Under the pieces are notes generated by a model. The model was not told the origin of the DNA. It saw nothing but the letters and a program-made list of their open reading frames with translations, and did not search any database. Shown here in pieces: positions 31,685 through 47,588 of a stretch of 64,000 bases of DNA (within the stretch, counting starts at the first letter, position 1; the number at the start of each line of letters is the position of its first letter). Origin of the DNA: Seminavis robusta (lineage: Eukaryota; Bacillariophyta; Bacillariophyceae; Naviculales; Naviculaceae). The DNA is taken from assembly GCA_903772945.1 (NCBI GenBank), contig CAICTM010000244.1, forward strand, positions 22,153 through 86,152, in the 5' to 3' direction. The translations under genes and the position numbers were made by a program.

Positions 31685-32125
31685 ATGCCAACCCGAGCAC
31701 ATAAGGCACGAAAAAAGAGGGGCCATGTCTCCTGTGGTCACGGTCGTATTGGAAAGCACCGTAAGCATCCTGGTGGACGTGGTAATGCTGGAGGTCAACA
31801 TCACCACCGCATCTTGATGGACAAGTATCACCCTGGTTACTTTGGAAAAGTTGGTATGCGTCAATTCCATGTCTTGAGGAACAGGAACTACACACCCACC
31901 ATCAACATTGACAAAATCTTCAATGTTGCTGGCGAAGGAGTCTACGAGGCAGCCAAGAGCGGAGGCGGAAAGGCTCCCGTTGTCGATCTGGTATCAAAGG
32001 GATATTTCAAGCTCCTGGGCAATGGACAAATCAAGGTCCCCGTCATTGTCAAGGCTAAATACTTCTCCAAATTGGCAGAGCGAAAGATCAAGGAGGCTGG
32101 TGGCGCTTGTCTGCTTGTTGCTTAA
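31685..32125 (+). CDS. RPL27A: 60S ribosomal protein uL15 (RPL27A)
   Basis: Intronless, 146 residues (family about 148). [20 protein letters not shown] and [20 protein letters not shown] form the conserved Gly/His-rich N-terminus, then [15 protein letters not shown]; the C-terminus is [13 protein letters not shown]. Nothing is missing. It is the only intronless one of the three ribosomal protein genes here. Confidence 0.98.
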   Translation: MPTRAHKARKKRGHVSCGHGRIGKHRKHPGGRGNAGGQHHHRILMDKYHPGYFGKVGMRQFHVLRNRNYTPTINIDKIFNVAGEGVYEAAKSGGGKAPVVDLVSKGYFKLLGNGQIKVPVIVKAKYFSKLAERKIKEAGGACLLVA

Positions 32126-32482
32126 GTAAAGATGATTAGGTACTGTTGGTTCACAAACGAATTGTAGCCCATTGTGTTGTTGTTTCGTAGTTAGCCAGCA
32201 AGGTACATGTAGTACAAGCAATTTTTTATACGGAAGTACTCAGTGGCAGTGGCAATTACTGCTCCAGTTTAGAGCAAGGTTTGAAACTGAACTTGAACTC
32301 TGCTGAAAGCTACACACCTCGACGATTCACCAGCAAGTTCGTGTGGTACAACTTGTACAACTTCGCCACAGCTACTACTAGCACAGATTCGATTCGGCAG
32401 ACATCTATCACTTATGTTCTACACAATAAAATCTAGCTAGGAAATTCTTGAAAGTGGGGCCTTGCGATCCCAATGACAAAAC
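32126..32482. other. convergent 3' spacer
   Basis: 357 bp with no gene. It contains AAGCAATTTTTTATAC and an AATAAA-like AATAAAATC near 32424. Confidence 0.4.
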
Positions 32483-34414
32483 TTAGCAACTGGGTGCGTT
32501 CATCACGGGATCAGTGGAATAATGTGTAGCAGGGACTGCTTCTGCAGTTGTTCCATGAATGCTCCTGCGCTTTGTTGGCATTGAGGTTACTAGCAAAGGA
32601 AAAGAAAGAGTGTGTTCAAGATGAGATGATAATGGTGGCAAAGTATAGTCAACACACGTATGTAGTTTCATGCACCTACCAGGCTCGTCCTGTCCATCGT
32701 TCAGCATCTCTTCTTTCGCCATCAGACAGAAGCGCTTCTCATTACATCCGTAAGCATGCGGAGTCAGCTCAATCACATTGTTGAGAGGAATGCTCACGTA
32801 CGGGGCTTCCTTACGGTCCAACCCCATGAAGTAGGCGTATAAGATACGAAGGATCCCTTGATGCGCCACGATCAATACAGGCTCTCGGGTGCGCTCCATT
32901 TCTTGTGCGAGGGGCTCCAATCTCAACGTGACGTCCATGTAGGACTCGCCTAAGGCAACGTTGATTGACGCAAAAGAAAACATGAGACACATCATGAACG
33001 GAGCAAGAGACAGCTGAATTCAATGCTCCACCCAATCAGGGTGCTTACCTCGTGGATAACGGTAGGCCAGCTTGTCTCTCTGACGGCGTTCGAATTCGTC
33101 TGGGTACACCTTTTCAATTTCTTTGTAGGTCATTCCATCACAGGTTCCAGCGTAAAGTTCGTCGAGGTTGCGCCGAGCCATCGGCCGGAACTGCATCCAA
33201 GCGATAGTGTCTCCATTGTCGTATGTATGGTGGATGGTGTTATGCTCGATGAATTGAGCAGTTTCCTTGGTCCGCCGAAGGGTACTAGTCCAGAGACGTG
33301 CTGGTCGAGCAGTCTTAACCTCTTCACCCGTGCTCGGGTCCTCCTCTGCGTCATTGGCGATGTACTCCTTGGCAAAGAGAGCTAGACGACGAGCATACTC
33401 GGTACCGGCGGGAGTGAGTCCTGAATCTCCGCCAATTTTTCCCAACAGATTGTACTCGGACTGTCCGTGCCGAGTGAGGTAGAATGTTCTAGGCAGGGTA
33501 TGCAAGTTCATCACAAAGTGAACCACCTGTTACAAGGAAACAAGATGATTATGGATACAACGTGTCCGAAAAGCCAACACCACGGACTGACAACATAATT
33601 TTACACGGCATGGACGTACCTTAAGGGGAAGATAGCCGCGAATGTTGCAAACAATGAACTTTTTCGAATTGATGATTTTGACGTGTGGGCCATCGATCTC
33701 ATCAATGGGCTCGTAGACCTTTAGATAGTTTTCTCTCCTCTTTTTAAAATCAATGACGGCTTCTTCAGGATCCATGTCACGATAATCGGGTGTGCTGAGC
33801 TTGACTTTTCGAATATTTTCTTCCAAGAGCCCCTCCTGGTCGCAGATGCTTTCCACAAACATCCGTTTGGCCCCCAGGCCGGCATCTTTCAGCCTCTGCA
33901 TAATATGACGACGACGTTCTCGAGTGGAATTGGTGGCATCAAACGCAGCCACTCGGACCCCGTCTTGTTTGACATAATCAATGAGATCAGCCAATGCAGC
34001 ATCACATGCCATGGTCCTGGAAGCGAGACCTTCTGCATTGGATGGATCGTAGAAATCGGCTGGCATTTTGGCACCAAAGAGCTGTCTGCGGTAGTCGCCC
34101 ACATTGAACAACATGGACGGAATATCGTGAAAGAAGGAAAGAAAGCGGCAAATGCGCTTTGCAATGTGTGTCTTGCCAGTAGCAGGAAGCCCGACCATGA
34201 TAATGACCAGCTTGTCCGAAGCTGTCGTTCCAATAACTTCCAGAGGAGCCGCATTCTCTCCCTCTGGCAGACGATGGGGCATCGGATTGTCGACTATGAC
34301 GGCCCCAGCAGGGTTGGACAGGTCTCTAGGTGGAGGACCGGAATGGTTGTGCAGGTCATTGCTGCCAAGGGAGGTTGCGGGTGCCGCGCCAAGGTTTATA
34401 CCGCCGTCCGTCAT
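32483..34414 (-). CDS. bifunctional 6-phosphofructo-2-kinase / fructose-2,6-bisphosphatase
   Basis: Exons 34414-33620, 33526-33049, 32949-32680 and 32589-32483; 549 residues. It makes and removes fructose 2,6-bisphosphate, a regulator of glycolysis/gluconeogenesis, in the cytosol. The kinase half has the Walker A GLPATGKT (near residue 77, Ala where animals have Arg), NVGDYRR, then FFDP-like FYDPSNAEG and FDATNSTRERR. The phosphatase half opens YLTRHGQSEYN with the catalytic His, followed by ELYAGTCDGMTYKEI (the Glu site), RYPRGESYMDVTLRLEP across an intron, and VAHQGILRILYAYF with the second His. The last exon is a short Thr/Ser-rich tail. Start taken at the MTDGG Met; an upstream in-frame Met (34462) would add a hydrophobic stretch that looks like 5' leader. 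Divergent from the Doa10 gene (277 bp). Confidence 0.95.
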
Positions 34415-34691
34415 CTTCGATTGATTGAATAAATAATAGAGGATAGAGGCTATGAGAATCAATCAACCGTCTTTTCGTCCTTCATCGAAATCGCATTGTG
34501 AGAGTGGTGAGAGTGTTTGGTTGGAAAGTGGAAGAGAATGACGTTGGAACTCTGGGTCATTCACCATGACCTGGAAGATTTAGTGATAGACGCTTTGAGT
34601 ACCGCTTTAAATCCTTTTTCCAGAAGAGCCCAAAGCCCAAAGCCAAGAGCGCCTTGCGAGTTCGACAAAAAAGACCGCAGACCAAAGCAAG

Positions 34692-37600
34692 ATGACGGAA
34701 GTAGACCAAGACCCCGAACCGACAACCTCGAGTGTGGAAGAGGACGCCGACAAGGCGCCATCGGATTCCGAAGAGGAGGAGTACGAGTGTCGAGTCTGCC
34801 GAGGACCAGTGGAAGAGGGGTACGTATAGTCATATCTGCAGAACAAGCCGTGGTAGGAATCGTGCCGTCTACTCACCTCTTGTAAACCAAATTCTACTAC
34901 TAGACGGCCACTCTTTTCTCCGTGCAAATGCTCGGGATCCATTGGACTGGTTCATCAGGATTGCTTGACTTCGTGGCTATCAGTGACGCGGGGTGAAGGT
35001 GAGAAGAGAATGGCTGTTTCTGGTACATTTTGAGCGAAGTCTTTTTGTCTCATCTGCTGCACGCACATCCCGTGGCATTCCCTTTCCAGGTCGCTGCGAA
35101 CTCTGCAAAGTCAAATTTCATTTCGCTCCACGATATGCTGAGAATGCTCCAGAACGACTCTCCGTGTCGGAAGTGTTGCTGGGGTTGTCACGCAGTGCCG
35201 TGGCTCGGTGGTTGCCCTTCCTTTTGAGACTGGCATTTTGTTTATCACTTTGGCTGGTCATTGCGCCTCTTTCTACTGCTTATTTGTATCACCTCTGGGT
35301 AAAGAGGTCCTTGTCGCGTGTCATTGAACGATGGACATGGCAGCTGCTTCCTGCGGACACGGTGAGCGGCGCTGTCCTCATGACCATAATTTTGGTCAGC
35401 TTTTTGAGTCTCATGAGCTTTGCAGACTTCCTAAGAGTGGAGTGGCAGCAGCAGCATCGAGTAGATCCACCTGAACCGGAGCCTCGTATCAGACGAGAAG
35501 CAGCAGGAAATGGCGCAGAAGAAGAAAACAATCGACAACAAAATGAAGTGGACAATGCACTCTTAGATAGACTCAATGAGCTCAGAGCACGCAGAGACAC
35601 CCAGCAACAACAACAACAGGAACAGGAAATACAGAATGACGACGTTCAAGTTGGCACTGATCCTAAACAGGAGAACCAAGGTGACAACAACAACGTAGAA
35701 AACAGCGAGCAAGCTGCTGCTCCCGACGAAAATGCAGAAAATGTAGCCCAAAATGAAGGCGGAAATGGTGGCGAGGAAGACGACAATAACAACAACGCTA
35801 ATGCCATAGAGGAAAGAATGAGACAAGAGGCAGAAGAAAACAACAATGCAGACCAGGAAAATCAAAACAACGACAATGCGCATCCTCAACCGCCACGAGA
35901 CAACGCAAGGGTCGTTCCTCCTCGTCCTGACAGACGCCTGGATGCCATGGACATGGACCCTCCTTTGCCAGAGGACCAAGTGGTGAGCATGACACGTTTG
36001 CGTACTCAGTGTAACCAGTGTGGTCCATGGGCGATGCTAACTTTTTCTTTCCCGTTCCTTGCAAGCAGGATATGGAAATCAACGTGGCACTCGACGAACT
36101 CTTGGGTTTGCGAGGCCCACTTAGCTCGCTGCTGAGAAATCTATTGTGGTTGCTTGTCTTCAATACCATTTATCTGGGTTTCTTCACCTTTGTTCCAAGG
36201 ACAATCGGATCCGCAGTGTACTCGACTTTATTCAACACAACAGCCTTTGAAAAAGTGGAATCGGAAAACGCAACAAGCCTTACCCTCGTGTCAGCGATAG
36301 CTCTTGTCAACGACGAAAGTGAGAAACGAAATACTGTCTTCCAGTTGTCAGATTTTGCCGCTGTCAACCTGGGATACTTCTTTTGTGCTGGAGTCGTCAT
36401 CTTGATTCGTTACAGCTGGCTGTTTCTGCTCAAATTCCGCCGTTTGCCCACAAGCGACAATCACGGGATGCCAAGGGTAGTGCCGCCTCAAGCTGCACAT
36501 GGTCAACAGGACGAAGACGTGCACGGCGACCCTGCCGGTCGCATTGGAGATGCAGGTATCGGTGATCACGACTTTAACCGTCGACAGGCAGCTGCGGATC
36601 GATTGGAACACCCAGGCATTGCACTGGGAGAGGCCGTAGGACTCATTCTAGACGCGACAATTGCCGTTGTGAAGGTTGGGATTTTGCTTTTTCTCAAGAT
36701 GTTTCTACTTCCTGTCCTACTTGGCATATGGCTGGACGCTTCGTCTATGGATTTGTTTGGATCCAGTGCCGAAGATCGCGTTGTCTACGCGGGGAGAGAC
36801 GTCTTCTCCTTCATCTTGTTGCACTGGGTGGCGGGAATTACATTTATGCTATTGGTCACTGTATCAGGTGCGTGATAGTCGCATGGCTCGATGGCACAGT
36901 CGACGAAATTTTTGCTCACCTGTCTCAATTTTGCCTTTTGGAACGGCGATCAAACATCACCAGTCTTACAACTGAGAGAGGTCGCGCACGCAGACTTGCT
37001 AGCACACCTCATCAGGCCGCAAGAACCACAGCCAGATCTTCTTGGCAATTTGCTGCATGACAGCGTGTTCGCACAAACGAAACGGATGCTTCTATCCTTG
37101 GGTACGTGATCGTATTGCTGTTATCGAGGATTATCCCTCTGGCTCGGTTTGTCTAATGGCCTTGTCCTTTCTGCAGGAATCTACACTGTTTTGCTGGTGT
37201 TGCACGTGTCTCTTCCAGTACAAATCCTAACTACAACCGGAATTTCAGAGCTCATGCCTTTCCTGAAACTCAGGTTTTGGTACATGATTATGCCGCAATT
37301 GCAGGTTCCTCTCGAACTGTTGTTTTTCCATCTATCAATGCTGGCTTTGCTGGAGAGATATAAGAACTCCATCGGGGAGATGCAACACCATTGGCTGGTA
37401 TTCATGTGCTCTCGAATGGGGCTATCCCAATACATGCTCCCTCACGATATTGAAAAGTTTGCGTTGGTTGGCTACATTCCAGTATCAGCCGAAGATTCAA
37501 ACCAATCGCTTCACGACCTGGCATCGGGAGAGGGCGACCATGAAGAGCTGATACGCGAGAACATGAAAAACATCAATGCAACGTTGCGGCTAGAAATACC

Positions 37601-39076
37601 CGGAGAGACAAGGGAAAACGGTGAGCGAGTGCTGAAAGAAACACATGCATTCATTGCACTGCCGAGCCAGTCCCCTTCTGGCACCAGCGCCACAGACGAA
37701 TCAGGCGCAAGCGATGGGGTGGTACTTCTGCCAACAAAGTTAGGAAGGTTCCGATTGAAGAAAAGAGAGGACCCAACAAACGAACTAGCCATTGAGATTT
37801 GGGAAGAGGTATCTGGGAAGCCAATCCCGCGGCCACCCGAAGGCTGGGATGATCTTGGTGCGGGCGGGGCAGACATCCAAGGAAGATGGGCTTGGGGGAA
37901 GGAAAAACAGTCGGGCATCGAGCACGGAGTCGCCCATCGGCCACGAATCTTTGGCCCTTGTGGACTGTCGAACATGACACTGGCCAATTTGACTGCCAGA
38001 TTCATTGTGCTTCTGTTTTTATCTTGGTGTGCGACAACATGCCTGTTGGTTTCTGCCGTTGCAACACCTCTCGGGGTTGGACGATTGGTATTCTTCTTCC
38101 TTCGTGTGCCGGACACACACATTCACATGCCCTGGCTGTTCGCAATCGGAAGTCTTCTTGCGTTTCCAATAATGGCACGAGGGGGCTCTCTGCTGATGTC
38201 TTCCTCTGACAGTTCTGTGTCAGAGAGTCTAATTGATTGGATTGGCTCAATGCGGCTGCCTCCTCAACGAAAGGGTCGCGTTGTGCTCCTGGCGGGGTTG
38301 TGTTGGTTTGTCCTGTGCCCCTTGGCTTTAGGTCTTTCTTATGAGTTGTGCCTTATCAAGAGTGCAGCTTGGTTTGCTGGAGAGGAAGTCTTGATGGACA
38401 CGAAAGGCTTTTTCCTTAGCTGGATGGTGGGATCCATCTTGTTGAACACTTGGGCATGCTGTTGCAGTCTCAGTGTCTTCACGAAAGAGTTTTGGGTGAA
38501 CCTTGGCAATGGTATTGTTGAGATCGAAGGCGAAAACCAGCGAGGACGCAGAGAGAACGGCGCTCAGGATCAACAAGACCAGGGACCACGCTGGCAAGGC
38601 AAAGATGGAAAGGTTGCAAAGTTCTTTGCCGTTTGGAAATCCGTCATTGTACTGTGGGAATGGGACACAGTTGACCACGAGGTGCTGCTGAATGAATGCG
38701 CCATTCCGGTATCGAAGAGCCTCGGTTTGCTTCTTTTGGCACCTTCACTGTGCTATTCACTTTGGTTTGGATCGATCCAAGCCACCATTGGCTTGAGCGA
38801 GAGTACGTAGTTTGAATGTTGTTTTGTCGCATTCATTGTTTGAAACGAAACTAACCTTGAATCGTTTTCTTCACGTCGCCGTCCTTCACAGTTTCCGGCA
38901 TTCTTCGGCTGTACATTTTCCGTCTTGCTTCTGCGTCAACTCTTTTGCTACAGCTGTGTCACGCCTTTCGAAGTCAGATTCAGCGTTGGTTCAGTGCGGT
39001 GCACAAAACGGCTCGCGACGACCGCTATCTGATCGGCGAGATTCTCTTGAACTACCAGCCCGTCGCGGAGTCGTAG
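34692..39076 (+). CDS. RING-CH E3 ubiquitin ligase, Doa10/MARCH6 (TEB4) family
   Basis: Exons 34692-34819, 34904-34998, 35090-35982, 36069-36867, 36964-37101, 37177-38802 and 38892-39076; 1287 residues. An ER (and inner nuclear) membrane ligase of ERAD-C that marks cytosolic degrons. The RING-CH domain is split over the first three exons: CRVC, then PLFSPCKCSGSIGLVHQDCL with TSW, then CELCKVKF (C4HC3 pattern). About a dozen hydrophobic segments follow. A long Gln/Asn/Glu-rich linker lies at about 170-350. The TEB4-type region includes DMEINVALDELLGLRGPLSS, and an LREV...IRPQEPQPDLLGNLLHDSV block follows. The C-terminus ends RDDRYLIGEILLNYQPVAES, where yeast and human homologues have the conserved C-terminal element. 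The Asn/Gln linker is unusual for the family. Confidence 0.93.
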
Positions 39077-41969
<2,893 letters not shown>

Positions 41970-42426
41970 TGCTCTTTACGGCTCGCGAGCAGCAGAAATT
42001 CGAATGTAGAATTTGGAGAGATGTAGGATTTGAAGAGGAGAATATTGAATTACTATACTAGTAGCTCGAAAACTATTCAGACTTTTGGGGCTGGTAAATA
42101 TCCTATCGTGTCAACTAGTAGCTTGCGCACAGCGCCCTCGGTTTGACGAAATTGAGTCGAGTCGATGGTTGGTTCTGGTTGCGATCACTTCAAATGTACC
42201 GTACGGTTCGGTACGGTGCAGATTCTAGCTAGAAGAAAAGAAACCTCTCATTTTCGCTGCAATGGAAATTGGTTCTTATAAATAAATAAATGCCGTTGTC
42301 GTTCTGCGCGGTGGCCCTCAAAAGTAATAGTAAAACTGGTTCGATTCTCACGTATATTGTCATTTCGAGCTTCATTTGGTCATTTGGCACTACGAGCATC
42401 CTCAAGCCTAAGTTTCGTCTTGTAGT
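41970..42426. other. convergent 3' spacer
   Basis: 457 bp. It contains GTACCGTACGGTTCGGTAC near 42197 and a run TAAATAAATAAATG near 42280. No gene. Confidence 0.4.
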
Positions 42427-44565
42427 TTACGCCGTCACCGGTTGGACCTTGGGAATTGCGGTGATGATTCCCACACCGCGAACACGACCGTCGCGGAAGA
42501 GCATACGCATTCCTGGACGGATATATTCCTGAACCCATCAAAATTGTGTCTAATGAGCTGGTATCACAAAACGATGGCGATAACAGTCTGCATGAAATAC
42601 CTGACTTACCGGACGCTGTGCAAACTCGAACCTGACTTTGGCTCGGCTGCCCGGGCGCAAAACGATCCCAGTTTCGTCGTCCCTCGCTGCAGAATGACTT
42701 GGGGGAAGCCCTAATGCGTTGTGGTTGACGATTTCAATGTTGCGAGCAAAGGCGCTTTGACGCACGTTGAGAATGTGCACGTAGGCCTGGTAGGAGCGAC
42801 GGATTGTTGTACCTTCTCCTTTCAAAACGCAGATTTCGGCATCAAACTCCCTCGTAGAAGAGGGAGAATCTTTCAGAACCACCATTCCCCTTCTCAATTT
42901 CTTCCTCAACTCTTTGTTTAATGAGAATGCAAGGCAAGCAGATTGTCCCGATGTGATGTGAGAAGTGTTTATTCTCGCAATGTGAGCAGATTTGGCAACG
43001 GTTTTCATGAACCCGCCATCATCCGTCGGACCCACGTAGACGTGACAGCTGGCTCCCACCGAAAGCTCCCCGGCATTCACGAAACCAGATACCACAGCCC
43101 CAACTCCCGGGACGTTAAAGATATCCTCGACGAGGAACTCGAACGGACGATTAGCCTTGTTTTCGTGGCGACGCCGTTTGGGTAATGAGAAGAGCATTTT
43201 CTGCAGCAAGTCTATCCCTTTGCCCGTTACACAAGATGTTTCAATCATCGGAGCTAGTGTGTGGAGTTTTCCCATGCACGTCGAGACGTCCTGTTCATTC
43301 CTAACAGCAAAGGGCTTTTTGCCCACCTCAGGGGACCTCAGCAGCTTCATGACTTCCTCTTTGGAAGTCTTGAAAGCATGCTCGGGACATCCATCGATCT
43401 TAGTAAAGACGACAATGACAGGGATGCCAAAACTGCAGCACAGGTTGAGATGGTGTTGCGTCATATGCGTTGGAGGGTGACGACTGTTGACCAAGATTAA
43501 TGCATAATCGGACATTCCCGATGACACCCCATGTATCCTTAAAATCACAAAACACAGAGTAAGCAACAGAAGCCATCAGCATATGACTGCTGTTTGACCT
43601 GACCCACTTGGTTCGACAACATGTACTCACGTAGTTTTCAAGTACTTTTCGTGCCCAGCGAGATCCATCAGAGTGACGATACGGTACGACTCCCTGGCGA
43701 TTTCGTCCTCTGATTTTCTCTTATTAGCCCTTACTTGATCCTTCCCTGTGATGGGCTCACCCGTTGACCGAAATCCCATCAAGTGGGTGGTAGCCGTGGA
43801 CGTTCTACCGGATTCGATTTCGTGCCGATGTCTCATGATGGACGTCCGACTTTTCCCGCGACCATCGTCTAAACTAGAAGTTGTGAGAGTTCCAATAATT
43901 GTCGATTTTCCAGCGTCGACATTTCCCACGACAGCCACGCGAATGTTTCTGGAAGATAGTGTCTCGGAAATGGTCGTGGTTTCCTTTTTGGGTTGGGGTG
44001 TACTGTTAGTTGTTCCTCCGTTGTTGCTCGGTGATGTCGCCTCAGCGGGAGGTTTGCATGTCACTGATGCATTTGGATCAGCCGCCAATTCGGATAATGA
44101 AATAGGTGAAGGGTCTAACAGATGCGTCTCTACTCGTTGGATGGTGATCTCGCACCTGGTGAAGTATCCAGGTTCTTTTTGTAATCTTACCGAATAATCA
44201 TCTTCGTTGGCTTTTCCATTCTGATGATGAGACTTTGCTAGTAGTGCTTCTTCTTCTTCTTCATGTTCAAACGGCATGTCCTTTTTCAGCTCAAAAACGG
44301 AAGGTTCCTCGACGGTAGTGATACCTTCGATGTCGCCCTTGACAACGCTACCCTCGGAATCCTTTACCACTTCATTTTGGATCATTCGTCGTTCCAAGAC
44401 CACCGCGTTGAGGCTGCGAGCAATACACTCTGGCAGACATGGGATGGTATTAGGTATCGTGTGAGCGAGTTCAGAGAAGTGGTACTCCACCGAGAAATCG
44501 AATCACATCTGCAAACGGAACTCACCAAGAATCCGTGCCGATTCGGCAACGGCTTCGTAGTCCAT
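42427..44565 (-). CDS. GTPBP1/GTPBP2-type translational GTPase
   Basis: Exons 44565-44526, 44429-43631, 43537-42610 and 42528-42427; 622 residues. It belongs to the EF-Tu/eEF1A superfamily; GTPBP1 and GTPBP2 act in ribosome rescue and mRNA decay. G1 is GNVDAGKSTIIGTL, the switch region has RTSTATTHLMGF, G3 is DLAGHEKYLKTT, G4 is FTKIDGCPEH, and the G5-like SCVTGKGIDLL follows. Domains II and III have FNVPGVGAVVSGFVNAGEL and end EYIRPGMRMLFRDGRVRGVG and ITAIPKV. A Ser/Thr/Pro-rich insert lies just before G1. The 13-codon first exon is a prediction; it restores an open frame and removes an in-frame TGA, but no homology covers it. Confidence 0.9.
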
Positions 44566-45498
44566 CAAAGAGTGGCACCCATCATCTTCCACTCCTGATC
44601 ATTCGTCATCAAGGAGACGCAAGTAAGTGGGCTTTTCCCTTCAAGACCAGCATGTACACTGTACAGCTGTACAGAGCTACGCACCGATTTGATACACGCA
44701 GCTGCCATTGCCTTCATCTAGCCTATAGGACATTTGCGTTGCCAAGGACCGTAACCGTGTCACTGAAGAATGGTGTACATGGCGTTTGTACTCAACGTCT
44801 CCACTCTACAATAATTCAACAACAACAACAACACCACGAGATAAGACAATGAATCAAAATATGAGGAACCATCAAGATTCGATTCGGAAACTGCCAACCA
44901 GGCAAAGATCCAATTCTTATCTTCACCAGATTGATCAAATACACAACCAACCTTCATACTAACGGCTTACCTGGTTCTCTGGTGGAACCACTGAGATTGA
45001 TCGCTTGACACTCGGTGATATCATGGTTGCTTGGTAGCAATGCAAGCACAGAAGGCCCCTCCAAAGCACCAAACGTGTACTAGTAGTCTAGCCAGTAGTG
45101 GCACCAAAGAGACGAGGTGCTGCGGGGTTGAGATGTGGAGATAAGATCGAGCTATCAAAGAAGAAATGAAGCTTTGATGTTTTCGGCGGGAAGCACCCTG
45201 ACGAAAACAAAAAAGATACCTCCCTGGTGCCAATAACAAAACCCTCGAGAAAACCTTAAAAAACTACTGTCCACCGAATGCGAAGAGAGACAGTGCTTCA
45301 ACATCGTGGCCACTGAACAAAATTCCAACGGCTACATTCGGGCGCTCCCTCCCCGTGGCACGTCATTGTCCTCATTTCTTCCTCAAGCCAAAGCCCAACA
45401 GTCCGGTCCGGTCGAGGTCAAGCCAAAGTCAAAAGGGACGCCGATCGATCTCCTTCTCAACAATCTCAAGAGCTACAGCAGCACAGTAGACCTGAACC
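44566..45498. other. divergent intergenic region of 0.93 kb
   Basis: It holds an (AAC)n-like tract (CAACAACAACAACACC near 44818) and GTACACTGTACAGCTGTACAG near 44651. An ATG-less frame 45306-45734 overlaps the next gene's first exon in another frame and is not supported. Confidence 0.4.
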
Positions 45499-47187
45499 AT
45501 GGTGTCTCGGTATTTGGGCCCCGCAAAGGCATTTCTGCCCGATTGGCCAGAATGGTAAGGTCGTTTAATGATGCATTTTTCCTTTCCGTTGTTGGATCCA
45601 ACTTACCTCTTCTTGTGTGCTCCTTACTGGTACCATTACAAATAAATGACTTGCAGGGCAGTGGATATTCTATTGGTCATGACGGGAATGCTCACAGTAA
45701 CCTATGGTGTCACATCATTCTTCCACATCGATGACGAATCAGAAGAAAATACGAAAGAGGAATCCACAAAAGAAAATGGAAATGGCAAGGCAAAGAAAAA
45801 CAGACATGAACTACACGAGGAGTTTGATGTCTTTAGACGCCAATATATGATCGTCTATCTCGTCATTATGCTGGCGGATTGGATGCAAGGAACGCACATG
45901 TACACTCTCTACTTGTCATACAACGTCAACATTAGTGCACTGTTCTTGACGGGATTCCTCAGTGGAGCCATCTTTGCGCCATTCTTGGGAAGTGCCGTCG
46001 ACAAGTTTGGAAGAAAGCGCTCTTGTATCGTATATTGCGTACTCGAAATTATCATCAACACCATGGAACATTCACAAAATTTCACAATCTTACTCATTGG
46101 ACGGGTCCTGGGAGGGATAAGCACCAATCTACTTTTCTCTGCCTTTGAAAGCTGGATGACAACGGAACACAGAAAGAAGGGATTCCCTGAGGAATGGTTA
46201 TCCAGAACCTATTCGGAGTCATCCGTTGGTAATGGCGTCATGGCTGTCCTCGCAGGAATTGTGGCACAAGTTCTAGAGGACAACCTGGGGCACATTGGGC
46301 CATTCCAGGGAGCCATTGCTCTGACGGCCCTGGCACTCTTCCTAATACTACGATGGGACGAAAATTATGGAGAGGAACACGCCGGGGATCACAGCAAATC
46401 ATCTCTATACCACCAATTCATCGAAGGGTGGAGCGCCACCGTTTCAGATTCACGAATCTGGAGAATTGGGATGACCCAGGCGCTCAGCGAGGGAGCCATG
46501 TACACGGTAGGTTTTTTGCTATTCTCGACATATTTGCAGGAACTCTCTTGTCTTGACAACGATTGGAGGAGAGTTTCTCACATTTTGGACTTGTCTTTCT
46601 TCCTCCTTTTTCGTCGGATGGGTTAGTTTGTCTTTATGTGGGTGCCAACTCTTCTATCGCTGGACCCTCCGGGTGGGCTACCTACTGGATGTGTCTTTTC
46701 GGCACTCATGATGGCAATCTCCTGTGGTGGAATGATGTTCCCACCTCTGTACATGGTCCTCTCGAAATATGTCGTATCAAAGGCCAATGCGGCCGAGGTC
46801 TGTGCCTCTCTGGTCTATCTTTTGGCAAGTATATGCATGGTGATTCCAGCCATGTGCCTATCACTCAGCCAGGACAACACCGGTTTCTTTACTTCTATCG
46901 TGGCGAGTTTTATGCTGGTGGAATTCTGCGTTGGGTTGTTCATGCCATTGGCCGGAACACTGCGGTCAAAATACGTACCAGATGCCTTGCAGGGTGGAAT
47001 CCTCAACATCTTTCGTTTACCCCTGAATGCTATTGTCGTCTCTGGGACGTATGCTACAGACGTAATGGCACCAGCGGATGTATTCAAGCTGGTCAGTGCA
47101 TCCTTCTGGTGCGCAGCCGTTCTGCAAGCAACAATGGTCTTCACCAAGAAGGAAGACGTCAAATCAGACCACCTAAAGAAAGAATAA
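45499..47187 (+). CDS. MFSD5-like major facilitator (molybdate-anion transporter type)
   Basis: Exons 45499-45554, 45657-46506 and 46627-47187; 488 residues. The start codon (AACCATGG context) opens MVSRYLGPAKAFLPDWPEW and puts the first hydrophobic segment (ILLVMTGMLTVTYGV) in frame across the first intron. Family blocks: QYMIVYLVIMLADWMQGTHM with YTLYLSY, then SGAIFAPFLGSAVDKFGRKR (MFS loop 2-3), GRVLGGISTNLLFSAFESWM, then GFPEEWLSRTYSESSVGNGV. The second intron falls inside EGAMYTFVFMWVP, which is the MFSD5 hallmark. Twelve helices are likely. The algal MFSD5 relative MOT2 moves molybdate; the substrate here is inferred only. Confidence 0.9.
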
Positions 47188-47588
47188 GGCACTGCCAGCT
47201 GCTAATAACACGCCAGACTGCATAACTAAATGTATTTTAGTTTCAGTAGGCACATTTATCATCTCACAATCACTACCGTACCGGTGGCTCTATCATCTAC
47301 CGGTATGGTAGCAAACAGCTGACCAATCCAAGCAACCAACCATCCAACCACAAAGGGTCGAGCAAGTTAGCAAAGCTAAGGCTTCGACTACTAGCTGGCT
47401 CACACAATCCTAAAGTAAAACACGAATATTATTGCGGATGTTTGGTATCTTTGAAGAAATGCGTTCGGGTGTTCGGGTCCAGCACGGGTGGTAACTGGGT
47501 CACCGAAATACTACGACTGTAGTATCCCAACACCAATCCAACCCGGCACTGTCTAGCTTCTTGTAGTAGTATACTGGGGCCAACAACC
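47188..47588. other. intergenic spacer
   Basis: 401 bp with CCGTACCGGTGG at 47276-47287 and CTACCGGTATGG near 47298. No gene seen. Confidence 0.4.

Noticed and set aside
45306-45734. 142-codon frame beginning at GTG upstream of the MFSD5-like gene
   Set aside because: It has no ATG, and splicing from it would put exon 2 out of frame; the ATG at 45499 in another frame joins correctly.
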